A stretch of 64,000 bases of DNA from Rhodococcus maanshanensis NBRC 100610 (GTDB lineage: Bacteria; Actinomycetota; Actinomycetes; Mycobacteriales; Mycobacteriaceae). The notes under the pieces are model-generated. The model had not been told where the DNA came from and did no database searches. It saw only the letters and a program-made list of their open reading frames with translations. Positions 35,227-43,253 of the stretch are shown piece by piece. The position numbers and the translations under genes were made by a program. The stretch is taken from assembly GCF_001894865.1 (NCBI RefSeq), contig NZ_BCXA01000012.1, positions 124,001 to 188,000 on the forward strand, in the 5' to 3' direction. Each line of letters starts with the position of its first letter. The stretch's first letter is position 1.

Positions 35227-35253
35227 TTGCGTCCGTCGGAATGGGCGTAGACT
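35227..35253 (+). promoter_or_regulatory. lsr2 promoter
   Basis: TTGCGT (35227-35232) and TAGACT (35248-35253) are spaced 15 bases in the unusually AT-rich gap before lsr2. AAAGGAAA lies before the ATG at 35312 as ribosome-binding site. The AT-rich tract (TTTCAATTGCTGAATTGC) at 35197 could be an Lsr2 autoregulatory site, which is inference. Confidence 0.5.
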
Positions 35254-35311
35254 CGTCGCAGCCGGCGCGGGGAAGCGCAAAATTGCAGTTCATTGAAAGG
35301 AAACTCGATCC

Positions 35312-35656
35312 ATGGCGAAAAAGGTCACCGTCACCCTGATCGATGATGTGGACCAGGAGGCTGCCGCCGACGAAACGGTCGAGTTCGGTCTCGACGGCGT
35401 CACCTACGAGATCGACCTGTCGTCAGCGAATGCCGCAAAACTGCGGGAGCAGCTTGAGGTTTGGGTTTCCCATGCACGACGGTCGACCGGGCGTCGGCGT
35501 GCCAAGGCCGCGGTGGCCGGCGGCAAGAGTCGGGTGGCGATCGACCGCGAACAGAGTGCGGCGATTCGCGAGTGGGCGCGGCGCAATGGCCACAAGGTTT
35601 CGGCCCGCGGTCGTATCTCGGCGGAAATCACCGAGGCGTACAACAAAGCCAACTGA
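35312..35656 (+). CDS. lsr2: Lsr2 nucleoid-associated xenogeneic silencer
   Basis: 114 residues. The N-terminal dimerisation domain starts [37 protein letters not shown]. The C-terminal DNA-binding domain carries the AT-hook-like RGR in [15 protein letters not shown]. Lsr2 is the H-NS-like protein of actinobacteria that coats AT-rich and acquired DNA. This is the conserved lysS-lsr2-clpC position, so it should be the main copy. A basic linker ([19 protein letters not shown]) joins the domains. Confidence 0.96.
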   Translation: MAKKVTVTLIDDVDQEAAADETVEFGLDGVTYEIDLSSANAAKLREQLEVWVSHARRSTGRRRAKAAVAGGKSRVAIDREQSAAIREWARRNGHKVSARGRISAEITEAYNKAN

Positions 35657-35758
35657 TCTCCCTGGAGTTTGTGCTCTCGTTTCGCCCGCCCCATCGCATA
35701 CAGGCTGTTAGCCTCGCGGTCGGGCGGGCGGACGAGGGAGCAACTCGAGGGGAGTGTC

Positions 35759-36694
35759 ATGCGCTGGCGAATTGTGATCGGTTCATTGATTTCGGCGGCC
35801 ACCTTGTTCTGGGGCACAGTCGCCGTGGGCGCGGCGCCCCTCCCCGAACCCGATACCTTTCTTTCGGGCGTTCTGCCGGAATTGACCAATCCGGGCGGAT
35901 CGGCACCCGGCAGCAATGACTGGTCGTGTCGGCCGACCGCGGAACACCCCTCGCCCGTCGTTCTGGTGCACGGCACCGCAGGCAACCGGCAGGACAACTG
36001 GGCCGCATACGCGCCGATGCTGGCGAACGAGGGTTTCTGTGTCTTCGCCCTCACCTACGGCAACTTCGCCGATCTGCCGTGGCCGCTGAGCGCGATCGGC
36101 GGCATGCTCCCCATCGACCAGAGCACCGAGCAACTCGCGGCGTTCGTGGACCGGGTGCTCACCACGACCGGTGCCGACAAGGTGGATCTGGTCGGCCACT
36201 CGCAGGGCACCGTGGTGGCCAACAACTACGCGAGGTTCGGGGGCGGGGCGGCCAAGGTCGGCCGGATCGTGTCGTTGGCACCGCCGTGGGACGGGACCTA
36301 CGGAGTCGACGGGTTCAGCCTCGGCGCCGCGCTGCGCGGGTTGGGGGTCGACGACGAGTTCCAGCTGGGATTCCCCGCATGCAAGGCCTGTCCCGAGATG
36401 ATGCACGGCTCCGGATTCGTGGACCACATGCGGTCCGGCGGCCTGTACGTGCCGGGGATCGAGTACACGAACATCGTCACGCGCTACGACGAGATCGTGG
36501 TTCCGTACACCTCCGGAATCGAGCCGGGGCCGCAGACGACCAACATCGTGCTGCAGGACGGCTGCGAACAGGACTATTCCGACCACCTGTCGATCGCAGG
36601 CGCGCGGCGCGCGCGGACGATGGTGCTCAACGCGCTCGACACCGCGCATCAGCGCGAGGTTCCGTGCGTGTTCGTGCCGCCGGTCGCCGGCTGA
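35759..36694 (+). CDS. Secreted alpha/beta-hydrolase lipase
   Basis: A 311-residue class 2-like lipase or esterase with a signal peptide (MRWRIVIGSLISAATLFWGTVAVGAAP, cleavage near 27). The oxyanion segment is VVLVHGTAGNRQDNW, the nucleophile elbow VDLVGHSQGTVVAN, and a late YSDHLSIAG supplies the His. An Asp in RYDEIVVPYTSG is the likely acid. Four Cys (WSC, FC, CKAC) suggest disulfides in the exported protein. GGGGAG precedes ATG 35759, and TAGCCT at 35709 is a possible -10. It lies between lsr2 and clpC, where mycobacteria have no gene, so it is an accessory insertion. Confidence 0.87.
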   Translation: MRWRIVIGSLISAATLFWGTVAVGAAPLPEPDTFLSGVLPELTNPGGSAPGSNDWSCRPTAEHPSPVVLVHGTAGNRQDNWAAYAPMLANEGFCVFALTYGNFADLPWPLSAIGGMLPIDQSTEQLAAFVDRVLTTTGADKVDLVGHSQGTVVANNYARFGGGAAKVGRIVSLAPPWDGTYGVDGFSLGAALRGLGVDDEFQLGFPACKACPEMMHGSGFVDHMRSGGLYVPGIEYTNIVTRYDEIVVPYTSGIEPGPQTTNIVLQDGCEQDYSDHLSIAGARRARTMVLNALDTAHQREVPCVFVPPVAG

Positions 36695-36720
36695 GTCCCT
36701 CGGCGGGTCCGAGCTGCTGC

Positions 36721-36790
36721 GCACACCTTCTGGCGCCGCCGCACACGCGTTGGGCGCCCAATCGCCGTGCGATGTCGGGAAAAGGTGTGC
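36721..36790 (+). terminator. Structured terminator region after the lipase gene
   Basis: GCACACCTT (36721-36729) and AAGGTGTGC (36782-36790) enclose inner GGCGCC repeats, giving a branched hairpin starting 27 bases after the stop. It is the first half of the 311-base gap before clpC. Confidence 0.5.
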
Positions 36791-36814
36791 GACCGTGACG
36801 TCGACATCTGCCCC

Positions 36815-36832
36815 TGTTCGCTGCTGGCGTAG
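36815..36832 (+). promoter_or_regulatory. ClgR-like operator upstream of clpC
   Basis: TGTTCGCTGCTGGCGTAG fits the published actinobacterial ClgR pattern (CGCY, four-base spacer, GCG with W/S flanks) at all but one position as I recall it. ClgR activates clp genes in corynebacteria and mycobacteria. A possible -10, TAGAGT (36939-36944), follows about 105 bases on. The rest of the gap up to clpC shows only GAGGGAGAG, the ribosome-binding site. Confidence 0.4.
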
Positions 36833-37005
36833 AGCAGAGCGGAAACGAAACCCCTGGCTGCTGCGTTAGGACCAGTAAGCAGGCACACTGTCCCGCAGTG
36901 AATGGGATGGAGGCGGCGCAGGTCGTACCACTGGCCACTAGAGTAGAGGTGCGGCTCGTGGATTCCGTGTAGGGATCTACCCCAAGAAGAACGTGAGGGA
37001 GAGCG

Positions 37006-39558
37006 ATGTTCGAGAGGTTCACCGACCGCGCGCGGCGCGTTGTTGTCCTGGCCCAAGAAGAGGCCCGGATGCTCAACCACAACTACATCGGCACAGAGCA
37101 CATCCTGCTCGGCCTCATCCACGAGGGTGAGGGCGTGGCGGCGAAGTCGCTGGAGTCGTTGGGTATCTCCCTTGAAGGCGTGCGCAGCCAGGTGGAAGAG
37201 ATCATCGGCCAGGGTCAGCAGGCCCCGTCCGGTCACATCCCCTTCACCCCGCGCGCCAAGAAGGTGCTGGAGCTGAGCCTGCGCGAGGCGCTGCAGCTCG
37301 GCCACAACTACATCGGCACCGAGCACATCCTGCTCGGCCTCATCCGTGAGGGCGAGGGCGTGGCCGCCCAGGTGCTGGTCAAGCTGGGCGCGGACCTGAA
37401 CAGGGTCCGTCAGCAGGTCATCCAGCTGCTGTCCGGCTACCAGGGCAAGGAGCCCTCCGAATCGGGCGGCACCCGCGGCGAGGCGGGCACCCCGTCGACG
37501 TCGCTGGTCCTCGACCAGTTCGGCAGGAACCTGACCCAGGCCGCCCTCGAGGGCAAGCTCGACCCGGTCATCGGCCGCTCGAAGGAGATCGAGCGGGTCA
37601 TGCAGGTGCTCAGCCGCCGGACCAAGAACAACCCGGTCCTGATCGGCGAGCCCGGCGTCGGCAAGACCGCCGTCGTCGAGGGCCTGGCACAGGCCATCGT
37701 CAACGGCGAGGTCCCGGAGACGCTCAAGGACAAGCAGCTGTACACCCTCGACCTGGGTTCCCTGGTCGCGGGCAGCCGCTACCGCGGTGACTTCGAGGAG
37801 CGCCTGAAGAAGGTGCTCAAGGAGATCAACACCCGCGGCGACATCATCCTGTTCATCGACGAGCTGCACACGCTGGTCGGTGCGGGCGCGGCCGAGGGCG
37901 CCATCGACGCGGCCTCGATCCTCAAGCCCAAGCTGGCCCGCGGCGAGCTGCAGACCATCGGTGCGACCACCCTCGACGAGTACCGCAAGTACATCGAGAA
38001 GGACGCCGCCCTCGAGCGCCGGTTCCAGCCGGTCCAGGTCGGCGAGCCGACGGTCGAGCACACCATCGAGATCCTCAAGGGTCTGCGGGACCGTTACGAG
38101 GCGCATCACCGTGTCTCGATCACCGACGGCGCGCTGGTGGCTGCGGCCACCCTGGCCGACCGGTACATCAACGACCGCTTCCTGCCGGACAAGGCGATCG
38201 ACCTGATCGACGAGGCAGGCGCCCGGATGCGCATCCGCCGGATGACCGCGCCGCCGGACCTGCGCGAGTTCGACGACAAGATCGCCGACGCGCGCCGGGA
38301 GAAGGAGTCCGCGATCGACGCGCAGGACTTCGAGAAGGCCGCGAACCTCCGCGACAAGGAGAAGCAGCTGGTCGCCCAGCGCTCCGAGCGGGAGAAGCAG
38401 TGGCGTTCCGGCGACCTGGACGTCATCGCGGAGGTCGACGACGAGCAGATCGCCGAGGTCCTTGGCAACTGGACCGGCATCCCGGTGTTCAAGCTCACCG
38501 AGGAGGAGACCACCCGTCTGCTCCGCATGGAGGACGAGCTGCACAAACGGATCATCGGCCAGGAGGACGCCGTCAAGGCGGTCTCCAAGGCGATCCGCCG
38601 CACCCGTGCCGGCCTGAAGGACCCGAAGCGCCCGTCCGGATCGTTCATCTTCGCCGGCCCCTCCGGTGTCGGTAAGACCGAGCTGTCCAAGGCGCTCGCG
38701 AACTTCCTGTTCGGCGACGACGACGCGCTCATCCAGATCGACATGGGCGAGTTCCACGACCGCTTCACCGCCTCGCGGCTGTTCGGTGCCCCTCCCGGGT
38801 ACGTCGGCTACGAGGAGGGCGGCCAGCTCACCGAGAAGGTCCGGCGCAAGCCGTTCTCGGTGGTGCTGTTCGACGAGATCGAGAAGGCGCACCAGGAGAT
38901 CTACAACACCCTCCTGCAGGTGCTCGAGGACGGCCGTCTCACCGACGGTCAGGGCCGCACGGTCGACTTCAAGAACACCGTGCTGATCTTCACCTCGAAC
39001 CTGGGCACGTCGGACATCTCCAAGGCCGTCGGGCTGGGCTTCTCGTCCGGAACGGGCAGCGAGTCGAACTACGAGCGGATGAAGCTCAAGGTCAACGACG
39101 AGCTCAAGAAGCACTTCCGGCCCGAGTTCCTCAACCGCATCGACGACATCATCGTCTTCCACCAGCTGACCAAGGATCAGATCATCCAGATGGTGGACCT
39201 GATGATCGGCCGCGTCGAGAAGCAGCTGAAGAACAAGGACATGGACATCGAGCTGACCGAGCAGGCGAAGTCGCTGCTCGCCAAGCGCGGGTTCGATCCC
39301 GTCCTGGGTGCGCGGCCGCTGCGTCGCACCATCCAGCGCGAGATCGAGGACCAGCTCTCGGAGAAGATCCTCTTCAACGAGCTCGGTGCAGGCCAGATCG
39401 TGCTGGTCGACGTCGAGGGCTGGGACGGCGAGAGCTCCGGCGAGGACGCGAAGTTCACGTTCACCGGTAGCCCGAAGCCGGTCAAGGTGCCCGATTCGCC
39501 TGCGGAGGCGCTGGCGGGTGCAGGCGAGGCCCCCGTCGAGGGCGGTTCCGCCGACTAG
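37006..39558 (+). CDS. clpC: ClpC AAA+ unfoldase of the Clp protease
   Basis: 850 residues. Two N-terminal Clp-N repeats are visible ([22 protein letters not shown] and [20 protein letters not shown], about 25 and 100). AAA domain 1 has Walker A GEPGVGKT (about 215). A middle domain with a UVR-like helix ([21 protein letters not shown]) follows. AAA domain 2 has Walker A GPSGVGKT (about 555) and Walker [12 protein letters not shown]. It feeds substrates to ClpP1P2 and is essential in mycobacteria, where it is the target of cyclomarin and ecumicin. The Clp-N binding surface looks intact. It is transcribed alone and ends in an ideal terminator. Confidence 0.98.
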   Translation: MFERFTDRARRVVVLAQEEARMLNHNYIGTEHILLGLIHEGEGVAAKSLESLGISLEGVRSQVEEIIGQGQQAPSGHIPFTPRAKKVLELSLREALQLGHNYIGTEHILLGLIREGEGVAAQVLVKLGADLNRVRQQVIQLLSGYQGKEPSESGGTRGEAGTPSTSLVLDQFGRNLTQAALEGKLDPVIGRSKEIERVMQVLSRRTKNNPVLIGEPGVGKTAVVEGLAQAIVNGEVPETLKDKQLYTLDLGSLVAGSRYRGDFEERLKKVLKEINTRGDIILFIDELHTLVGAGAAEGAIDAASILKPKLARGELQTIGATTLDEYRKYIEKDAALERRFQPVQVGEPTVEHTIEILKGLRDRYEAHHRVSITDGALVAAATLADRYINDRFLPDKAIDLIDEAGARMRIRRMTAPPDLREFDDKIADARREKESAIDAQDFEKAANLRDKEKQLVAQRSEREKQWRSGDLDVIAEVDDEQIAEVLGNWTGIPVFKLTEEETTRLLRMEDELHKRIIGQEDAVKAVSKAIRRTRAGLKDPKRPSGSFIFAGPSGVGKTELSKALANFLFGDDDALIQIDMGEFHDRFTASRLFGAPPGYVGYEEGGQLTEKVRRKPFSVVLFDEIEKAHQEIYNTLLQVLEDGRLTDGQGRTVDFKNTVLIFTSNLGTSDISKAVGLGFSSGTGSESNYERMKLKVNDELKKHFRPEFLNRIDDIIVFHQLTKDQIIQMVDLMIGRVEKQLKNKDMDIELTEQAKSLLAKRGFDPVLGARPLRRTIQREIEDQLSEKILFNELGAGQIVLVDVEGWDGESSGEDAKFTFTGSPKPVKVPDSPAEALAGAGEAPVEGGSAD

Positions 39559-39571
39559 GTTCACATACGAC

Positions 39572-39605
39572 AAACGCCCCGCGAGCGAGAGCTCGCGGGG
39601 CGTTT
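39572..39605 (+). terminator. Intrinsic terminator of clpC
   Basis: A perfect 15-bp stem (AAACGCCCCGCGAGC with its complement) around the tetraloop GAGA is followed by TTTT. It lies 13 bases after the clpC stop and could also act on the convergent RidA gene. Confidence 0.93.
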
Positions 39606-39646
39606 TCGTGTCTCGTCCGGAGAGCACCGGAGGCGGCGAGGTCACA

Positions 39647-40114
39647 TCACGCGACGGCGGTCCCCTCGAGCTCGACCATCAGGTCGGGGATCGCCAGCCG
39701 CGTCACCCCGAGCATCGTGGTGGTCGGTGCCACCCCGGCGGCCCCCAACCGCGACGCCAGCAGCCCGTAGTGCTGGAAGAGCAGATCGACGTCCGTGGTG
39801 TAGACGTTGAGCCGGACGAGGTTCGCGAGGGACATGCCTGCCTCGCTGAGGACGGCCTCCAGGTTGTCGATGCTCAGCGCCAACTGCGGGGCCATGTCGC
39901 CTGCATGCTGGGGCCTGCCCTCGCCGCTCATCGCGGTCTGCCCGGAGCAGTACAGGGTCCTGGTGTGCCCGGAGACGATCTCGCCTTGGTTGTAACCCAG
40001 CTCCGCCGACCACGTCCACGGGTTGACCGCTGCCCGTTTCATTGCCCCATCGGCTCCGGTCGATTCATCGAGAGTGCGTACGTCCATCGGCTCGGTGGCC
40101 ATCTTCTCTGTCAT
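39647..40114 (-). CDS. RidA/YjgF family protein
   Basis: 155 residues, Rid family. A 28-residue N-terminal extension precedes the fold, which begins NPWTWSAELGYNQGEIVSGHTRTLYCSGQTAMSG. The C-terminal VRLNVYTTDVDLL and PTTTMLGVTRLAIPDLMVELEGTAVA are typical. Canonical RidA uses an Arg in an R-x-x-x-x-x-D context to hydrolyse enamines and imines; the corresponding loop here is ALSIDNLEAVLSEAG with VRL. It may be a Rid subfamily member acting on other substrates. It is divergent from a WYL regulator over a strong palindrome. ATG 40102 is an alternative start. Confidence 0.85.
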   Translation of the reverse strand: MTEKMATEPMDVRTLDESTGADGAMKRAAVNPWTWSAELGYNQGEIVSGHTRTLYCSGQTAMSGEGRPQHAGDMAPQLALSIDNLEAVLSEAGMSLANLVRLNVYTTDVDLLFQHYGLLASRLGAAGVAPTTTMLGVTRLAIPDLMVELEGTAVA

Positions 40115-40133
40115 GCCGGCAAGCCTCGCAGCC

Positions 40134-40160
40134 AATACACGACACCTTGTGTCATGTATT
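40134..40160. promoter_or_regulatory. 27-bp operator between the RidA and WYL-regulator genes
   Basis: The arms AATACACGACAC (40134-40145) and GTGTCATGTATT (40149-40160) match at 11 of 12 positions around CTT. It occupies the 64-bp gap between the two divergent starts and is AT-rich compared with its surroundings. It is the likely binding site of the WYL regulator, controlling both genes. Confidence 0.75.
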
Positions 40161-40178
40161 GCTGCCATAATTTTCGTC

Positions 40179-41189
40179 ATGCGAGCTGACCGGTTGGTCT
40201 CGCTGGTGCTGCTGCTGCGCCAGCACGGTCGGCTGTCCGCGGCCACGCTGGCTCGCGAGCTGGAGGTGTCCACCCGGACGGTGCTGCGCGACATCGAGGC
40301 GCTGTCCGCGGCAGGCGTCCCGGTCTACGCCGAGCGCGGCAGGCACGGCGGCTTCGCGATGTTGCCCGGTCTCCGTAGCGAGCTCACCGGACTGAACCAC
40401 GACGAAGCGCTCGCCCTGCTGGTCGCCGGATCACGGCGCGGCGCACAGGCATTCGGCCTCGGTTCGGCGCTAGCCTCGGCCATGCTCAAGGTGGTCGACG
40501 CGCTACCGGAGAACTACCGGGACACCGCGACCGGCGCGGCCCAGCGCTTGCTCATCGATCCAGAGGCCGACCTCCTCTCGCGCCGGCTGGTCGCCGAGGA
40601 GGTGCCGGACGGCATCGTGGCCGAGGTCCGCCGCGCGGTGCTCGCCGGACACAAGCTGCGCATCCACTACGCGGCCGAGGGGCAGACACCACAGTGGCGC
40701 ACGGTGGATCCGATCGGTCTGGTCACCGCACGCGACCAGGGCTACCTGCTGGCCACGAGATCGGGCGCGGATCGCACCTACCGGCTGTCCCGGGTCCTGG
40801 CCGCCGTGGAGCTGCCCGAGCCCGCACAGCGACCGGACCGGGTCGATCTGGACCGGGCCTGGCAGGAACGCGCCGTGCAGTTCCGGACCGGCGGCGAACA
40901 GGTCGCCGTGCTGGCACGGGTGGACCCGACTCGGCGGAAGGACCTGGTTGACACCGCGTTGGCCGTCCTCGCCGAGGAACCCGACGCAGACGGCTGGCTG
41001 CGCATGGAGGTGACCTTCCAAGACTCGAGGCACGCCGAATGGGCGCTGTGGCAACTCGCCACGCATGCGGAAGCCCTTGCACCGCAGTGGTTGCGCACCT
41101 CATTGCGCACCCGCGCCGCCGCGACCGTCACCCGCTACGGCGCCGACCTCGACATGATCGATGCCCGTCCGGCGCCGGAATCCGGTTGA
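40179..41189 (+). CDS. YafY-type HTH/WYL-domain transcriptional regulator
   Basis: 336 residues from ATG 40179. An N-terminal HTH_11 domain (MRADRLVSLVLLLRQHGRLSAATLARELEVSTRTVLRDIEALSAAGVPVYAERGRHGGF) is followed by a WYL domain (about 140-310) that binds ligand. The WYL core reads HYAAEGQTPQWRTVDPIGLVTARDQGYLLATRSGADRTYRLSRV, and a C-terminal WCX-like part follows. Such proteins often control a divergent detoxification gene, here the RidA family gene, through the intergenic palindrome. Confidence 0.9.
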   Translation: MRADRLVSLVLLLRQHGRLSAATLARELEVSTRTVLRDIEALSAAGVPVYAERGRHGGFAMLPGLRSELTGLNHDEALALLVAGSRRGAQAFGLGSALASAMLKVVDALPENYRDTATGAAQRLLIDPEADLLSRRLVAEEVPDGIVAEVRRAVLAGHKLRIHYAAEGQTPQWRTVDPIGLVTARDQGYLLATRSGADRTYRLSRVLAAVELPEPAQRPDRVDLDRAWQERAVQFRTGGEQVAVLARVDPTRRKDLVDTALAVLAEEPDADGWLRMEVTFQDSRHAEWALWQLATHAEALAPQWLRTSLRTRAAATVTRYGADLDMIDARPAPESG

Positions 41190-41244
41190 CCCCGAGTGCC
41201 GTTCGGGGCGGACACCCCACTCGAGTGCCCGCCCCTGTTCGAGC

Positions 41245-42501
41245 TCAGGAGAGCGGGGTGATCGGGAACGGCAGATCCGAGGACCCGGCGCCGTCGTCGA
41301 CCTTGACCTCGACCAGTACGGTCTCGATGCCGCTGCCGGCGACGTCCTGGCCCGCGGCGTAGGCGCGGGTGCCGTCGAAGCCGAAGTCGTTGTCGGAGAT
41401 CAGGATCAGTCGGTTTCCGCGCAGTGCGGCGCCCTCGATCTTGCCGGGCACGCCCGCGACGCCCGCGAGGTTTGCGAACAGCGTCTTGTCGGCGCTGGTG
41501 ATCAGCGCGCGGGCCGGGTCCAGGTCGACGGCGTGGAAGCGGGCCTCGGTGTCGGTGCGCTCCTCGACGAGGACCCGGTTCTGCGACAGCGGGATCAGCG
41601 CCGAGATCTTCAGGTCGCGCCCCCTGGTGCCTGCCGCAAAGGTGGACGGGTCGTCGAATTGGTACCCGAACTCGTGCACGGTGGTGCGGGTCGCGGTGTC
41701 GAAGGTGAGCAGCTCCGTGACGGTGCGGTCCTTGTCGCCGCTGACCACGACCGAACTCTGCAGCGCGACGGCGACGGTGTGGCCGTCCGGCAGTAGGGCG
41801 ATGTCCTCGAAGCCGCGGTTGACCTTCCTGTCGGCCAGGCCGGCGGGGAGGCTGCCGGTCACCGGGTACGCGACCCCGGCCGCGGTGTAGTCGTCCTCGA
41901 GTCCCGCGGGCACGTGCCGGGCGACGACGTGGCCCGTGGCGTCGGCCTCGACGATCGAGGGGCCGTACTCGTCGACCAGCCAGAAGTGGCCGTCCGGGGT
42001 GCGGACCACGCCTTCGGTGTCGAGTCCGTTGGGGTTCAACGGGAGCAGCGTCGCGGCATCGGCGGCGTACGGCTTCTCGTCGCGGGGGAGGTTCGAGAGG
42101 CCGGTGACGGGCGCGCCTGCCGGGGTGGTCAGCGGCAGCGTCTCGAGCACGGCGATCCGGTCGCCCTGGACCCGGATCCTGACCAGCGCGGGGGTGAACT
42201 CGGGGACGACGAAGGTGCGTCGGTCCGCGCCGTCCACCTTCACCTCGCCGTTGGGTCCGCGATCGGTCACGGTCCAGTACTCGCCGCCGCCGATCGGGAA
42301 GATGCCGCTGCCGATGCCGCCGAGGTTGACGCCCCGGTCGTCGGTGATCTGCCGCGCCACGTCGGAGAGCGGGGTGGCGGGCAGCGTCGCGGACGACTTC
42401 ACGATCGGGGCCGCGGGCGGCGCGGCCGAGGCGGGAGCGGCCGCGACGGCGGCGAGGACCGCGGCGGCCGCCGCGGTCAACATTGTTGTGTGAGTGCGCA
42501 T
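41245..42501 (-). CDS. Secreted esterase-like activity of phytase family protein
   Basis: 418 residues with a clear signal peptide (MRTHTTMLTAAAAAVLAAVAAAPASA). The mature part is a beta-propeller-like domain of the phytase-esterase-like family: GVNLGGIGSGIFPIGGGEYWTVTDRGPNGE, DTEGVVRTPDGHFWLVDEYGPSIVEAD, and NRGFEDIALLPDGHTVAVALQS. The C-terminal IEGAALRGNRLILISDNDFGFDG is typical. Enzyme activity of the family is poorly defined. It follows the TetR gene on the same strand by 31 bases, so it may be part of that transcript, although its promoter could lie in the TetR gene. Confidence 0.85.
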   Translation of the reverse strand: MRTHTTMLTAAAAAVLAAVAAAPASAAPPAAPIVKSSATLPATPLSDVARQITDDRGVNLGGIGSGIFPIGGGEYWTVTDRGPNGEVKVDGADRRTFVVPEFTPALVRIRVQGDRIAVLETLPLTTPAGAPVTGLSNLPRDEKPYAADAATLLPLNPNGLDTEGVVRTPDGHFWLVDEYGPSIVEADATGHVVARHVPAGLEDDYTAAGVAYPVTGSLPAGLADRKVNRGFEDIALLPDGHTVAVALQSSVVVSGDKDRTVTELLTFDTATRTTVHEFGYQFDDPSTFAAGTRGRDLKISALIPLSQNRVLVEERTDTEARFHAVDLDPARALITSADKTLFANLAGVAGVPGKIEGAALRGNRLILISDNDFGFDGTRAYAAGQDVAGSGIETVLVEVKVDDGAGSSDLPFPITPLS

Positions 42502-42532
42502 GAGGGCTGAACCTAGGGGCGCCGGGTGACCA

Positions 42533-43144
42533 TCAGCCGTCGTCAGGGCGAACATCGGGGTGCGGTGCCGGACCGGTCAGGAGGTGCTGGATGACGGGAC
42601 CCGCCCACCGCGTGATCTCGGCGTGGCTGGCCTCGGCGATGCCGGGGGTGGCGAGCACGTAGCGGGCGGTTGCCAGGCCGATGATGAACGACCCGAGCAT
42701 GCCGATCCGCCGGGCAGGTTCGTCGGGAGTGACGACCGACAGCGCTGGTGCCACCTGGGTGACGAAGACCGCTCTCATCGTGGCCGCGGCGCTCTCGCTG
42801 GTCATCGCCGAGCGCAGCAGAGCGAGGAAGGTGCTCTGCCCCTCCCATACGGCGAAGAAGCGGGGCAGCAGGACCTCGGCCAGCCCGTCTGGTCGGATGC
42901 CGCGCAGGTCCGGGAAATCGAGAGTGACATGGGCCGCGGCCGCGAACAGGTCTTTCTTGCTGCCGAAGTAGCGAATCACCAGCGCGGGATCGATTCCCAC
43001 GTCGGCCGCGACGGCCCGCAGGGTGGTGCGTTCGAAGCCGTCCGCGGCGAAGCGTGCCCTGGCCGCGGCGAGGATGTCCGCGCGGGTCTGTTCGGCGTTC
43101 CTGGTGCGGGCTGGTCCGGTGTCACCGATGCGCGTGCCGCTCAT
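42533..43144 (-). CDS. TetR-family regulator of the divergent monooxygenase
   Basis: 203 residues from ATG 43144. The HTH is visible at about 20-65 (RADILAAARARFAADGFERTTLRAVAADVGIDPALVIRYFGSKKDLFAAAA), with a helical ligand domain after it. GLATARYVLATPGI resembles TetR_C proteins that sense aromatic or drug-like compounds. It is divergent from the FAD monooxygenase, and perfect repeats of TATGTCA/TGACATA type lie between them. It most likely represses the monooxygenase and itself. Confidence 0.9.
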   Translation of the reverse strand: MSGTRIGDTGPARTRNAEQTRADILAAARARFAADGFERTTLRAVAADVGIDPALVIRYFGSKKDLFAAAAHVTLDFPDLRGIRPDGLAEVLLPRFFAVWEGQSTFLALLRSAMTSESAAATMRAVFVTQVAPALSVVTPDEPARRIGMLGSFIIGLATARYVLATPGIAEASHAEITRWAGPVIQHLLTGPAPHPDVRPDDG

Positions 43145-43169
43145 GCCCCCGAACCTATCCCGCACGATC

Positions 43170-43241
43170 CGCTATGTCACCGACCGTGGACTTACCGGCC
43201 GGGGCGGCGTAGCGTTTATGTCAACACTCGGTGACATAGCG
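43170..43241. promoter_or_regulatory. TetR operator repeats between regulator and monooxygenase
   Basis: CGCTATGTCACCGA (43170-43183) and its exact reverse complement TCGGTGACATAGCG (43228-43241) flank the promoter region. A nearer palindromic pair, ATGTCA (43218-43223) and TGACAT (43232-43237), shares the right half. A TANNNT -10 for the monooxygenase, TAGCGT (43210-43215), lies between. Confidence 0.75.
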
Positions 43242-43253
43242 GGAGTGTGAGTC

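Noticed and set aside
36649-39645. A long minus-strand frame opposite clpC (about 1,000 codons)
   Set aside because: It mirrors ClpC codons, has no ribosome-binding site or domain, and would cross the clpC terminator.
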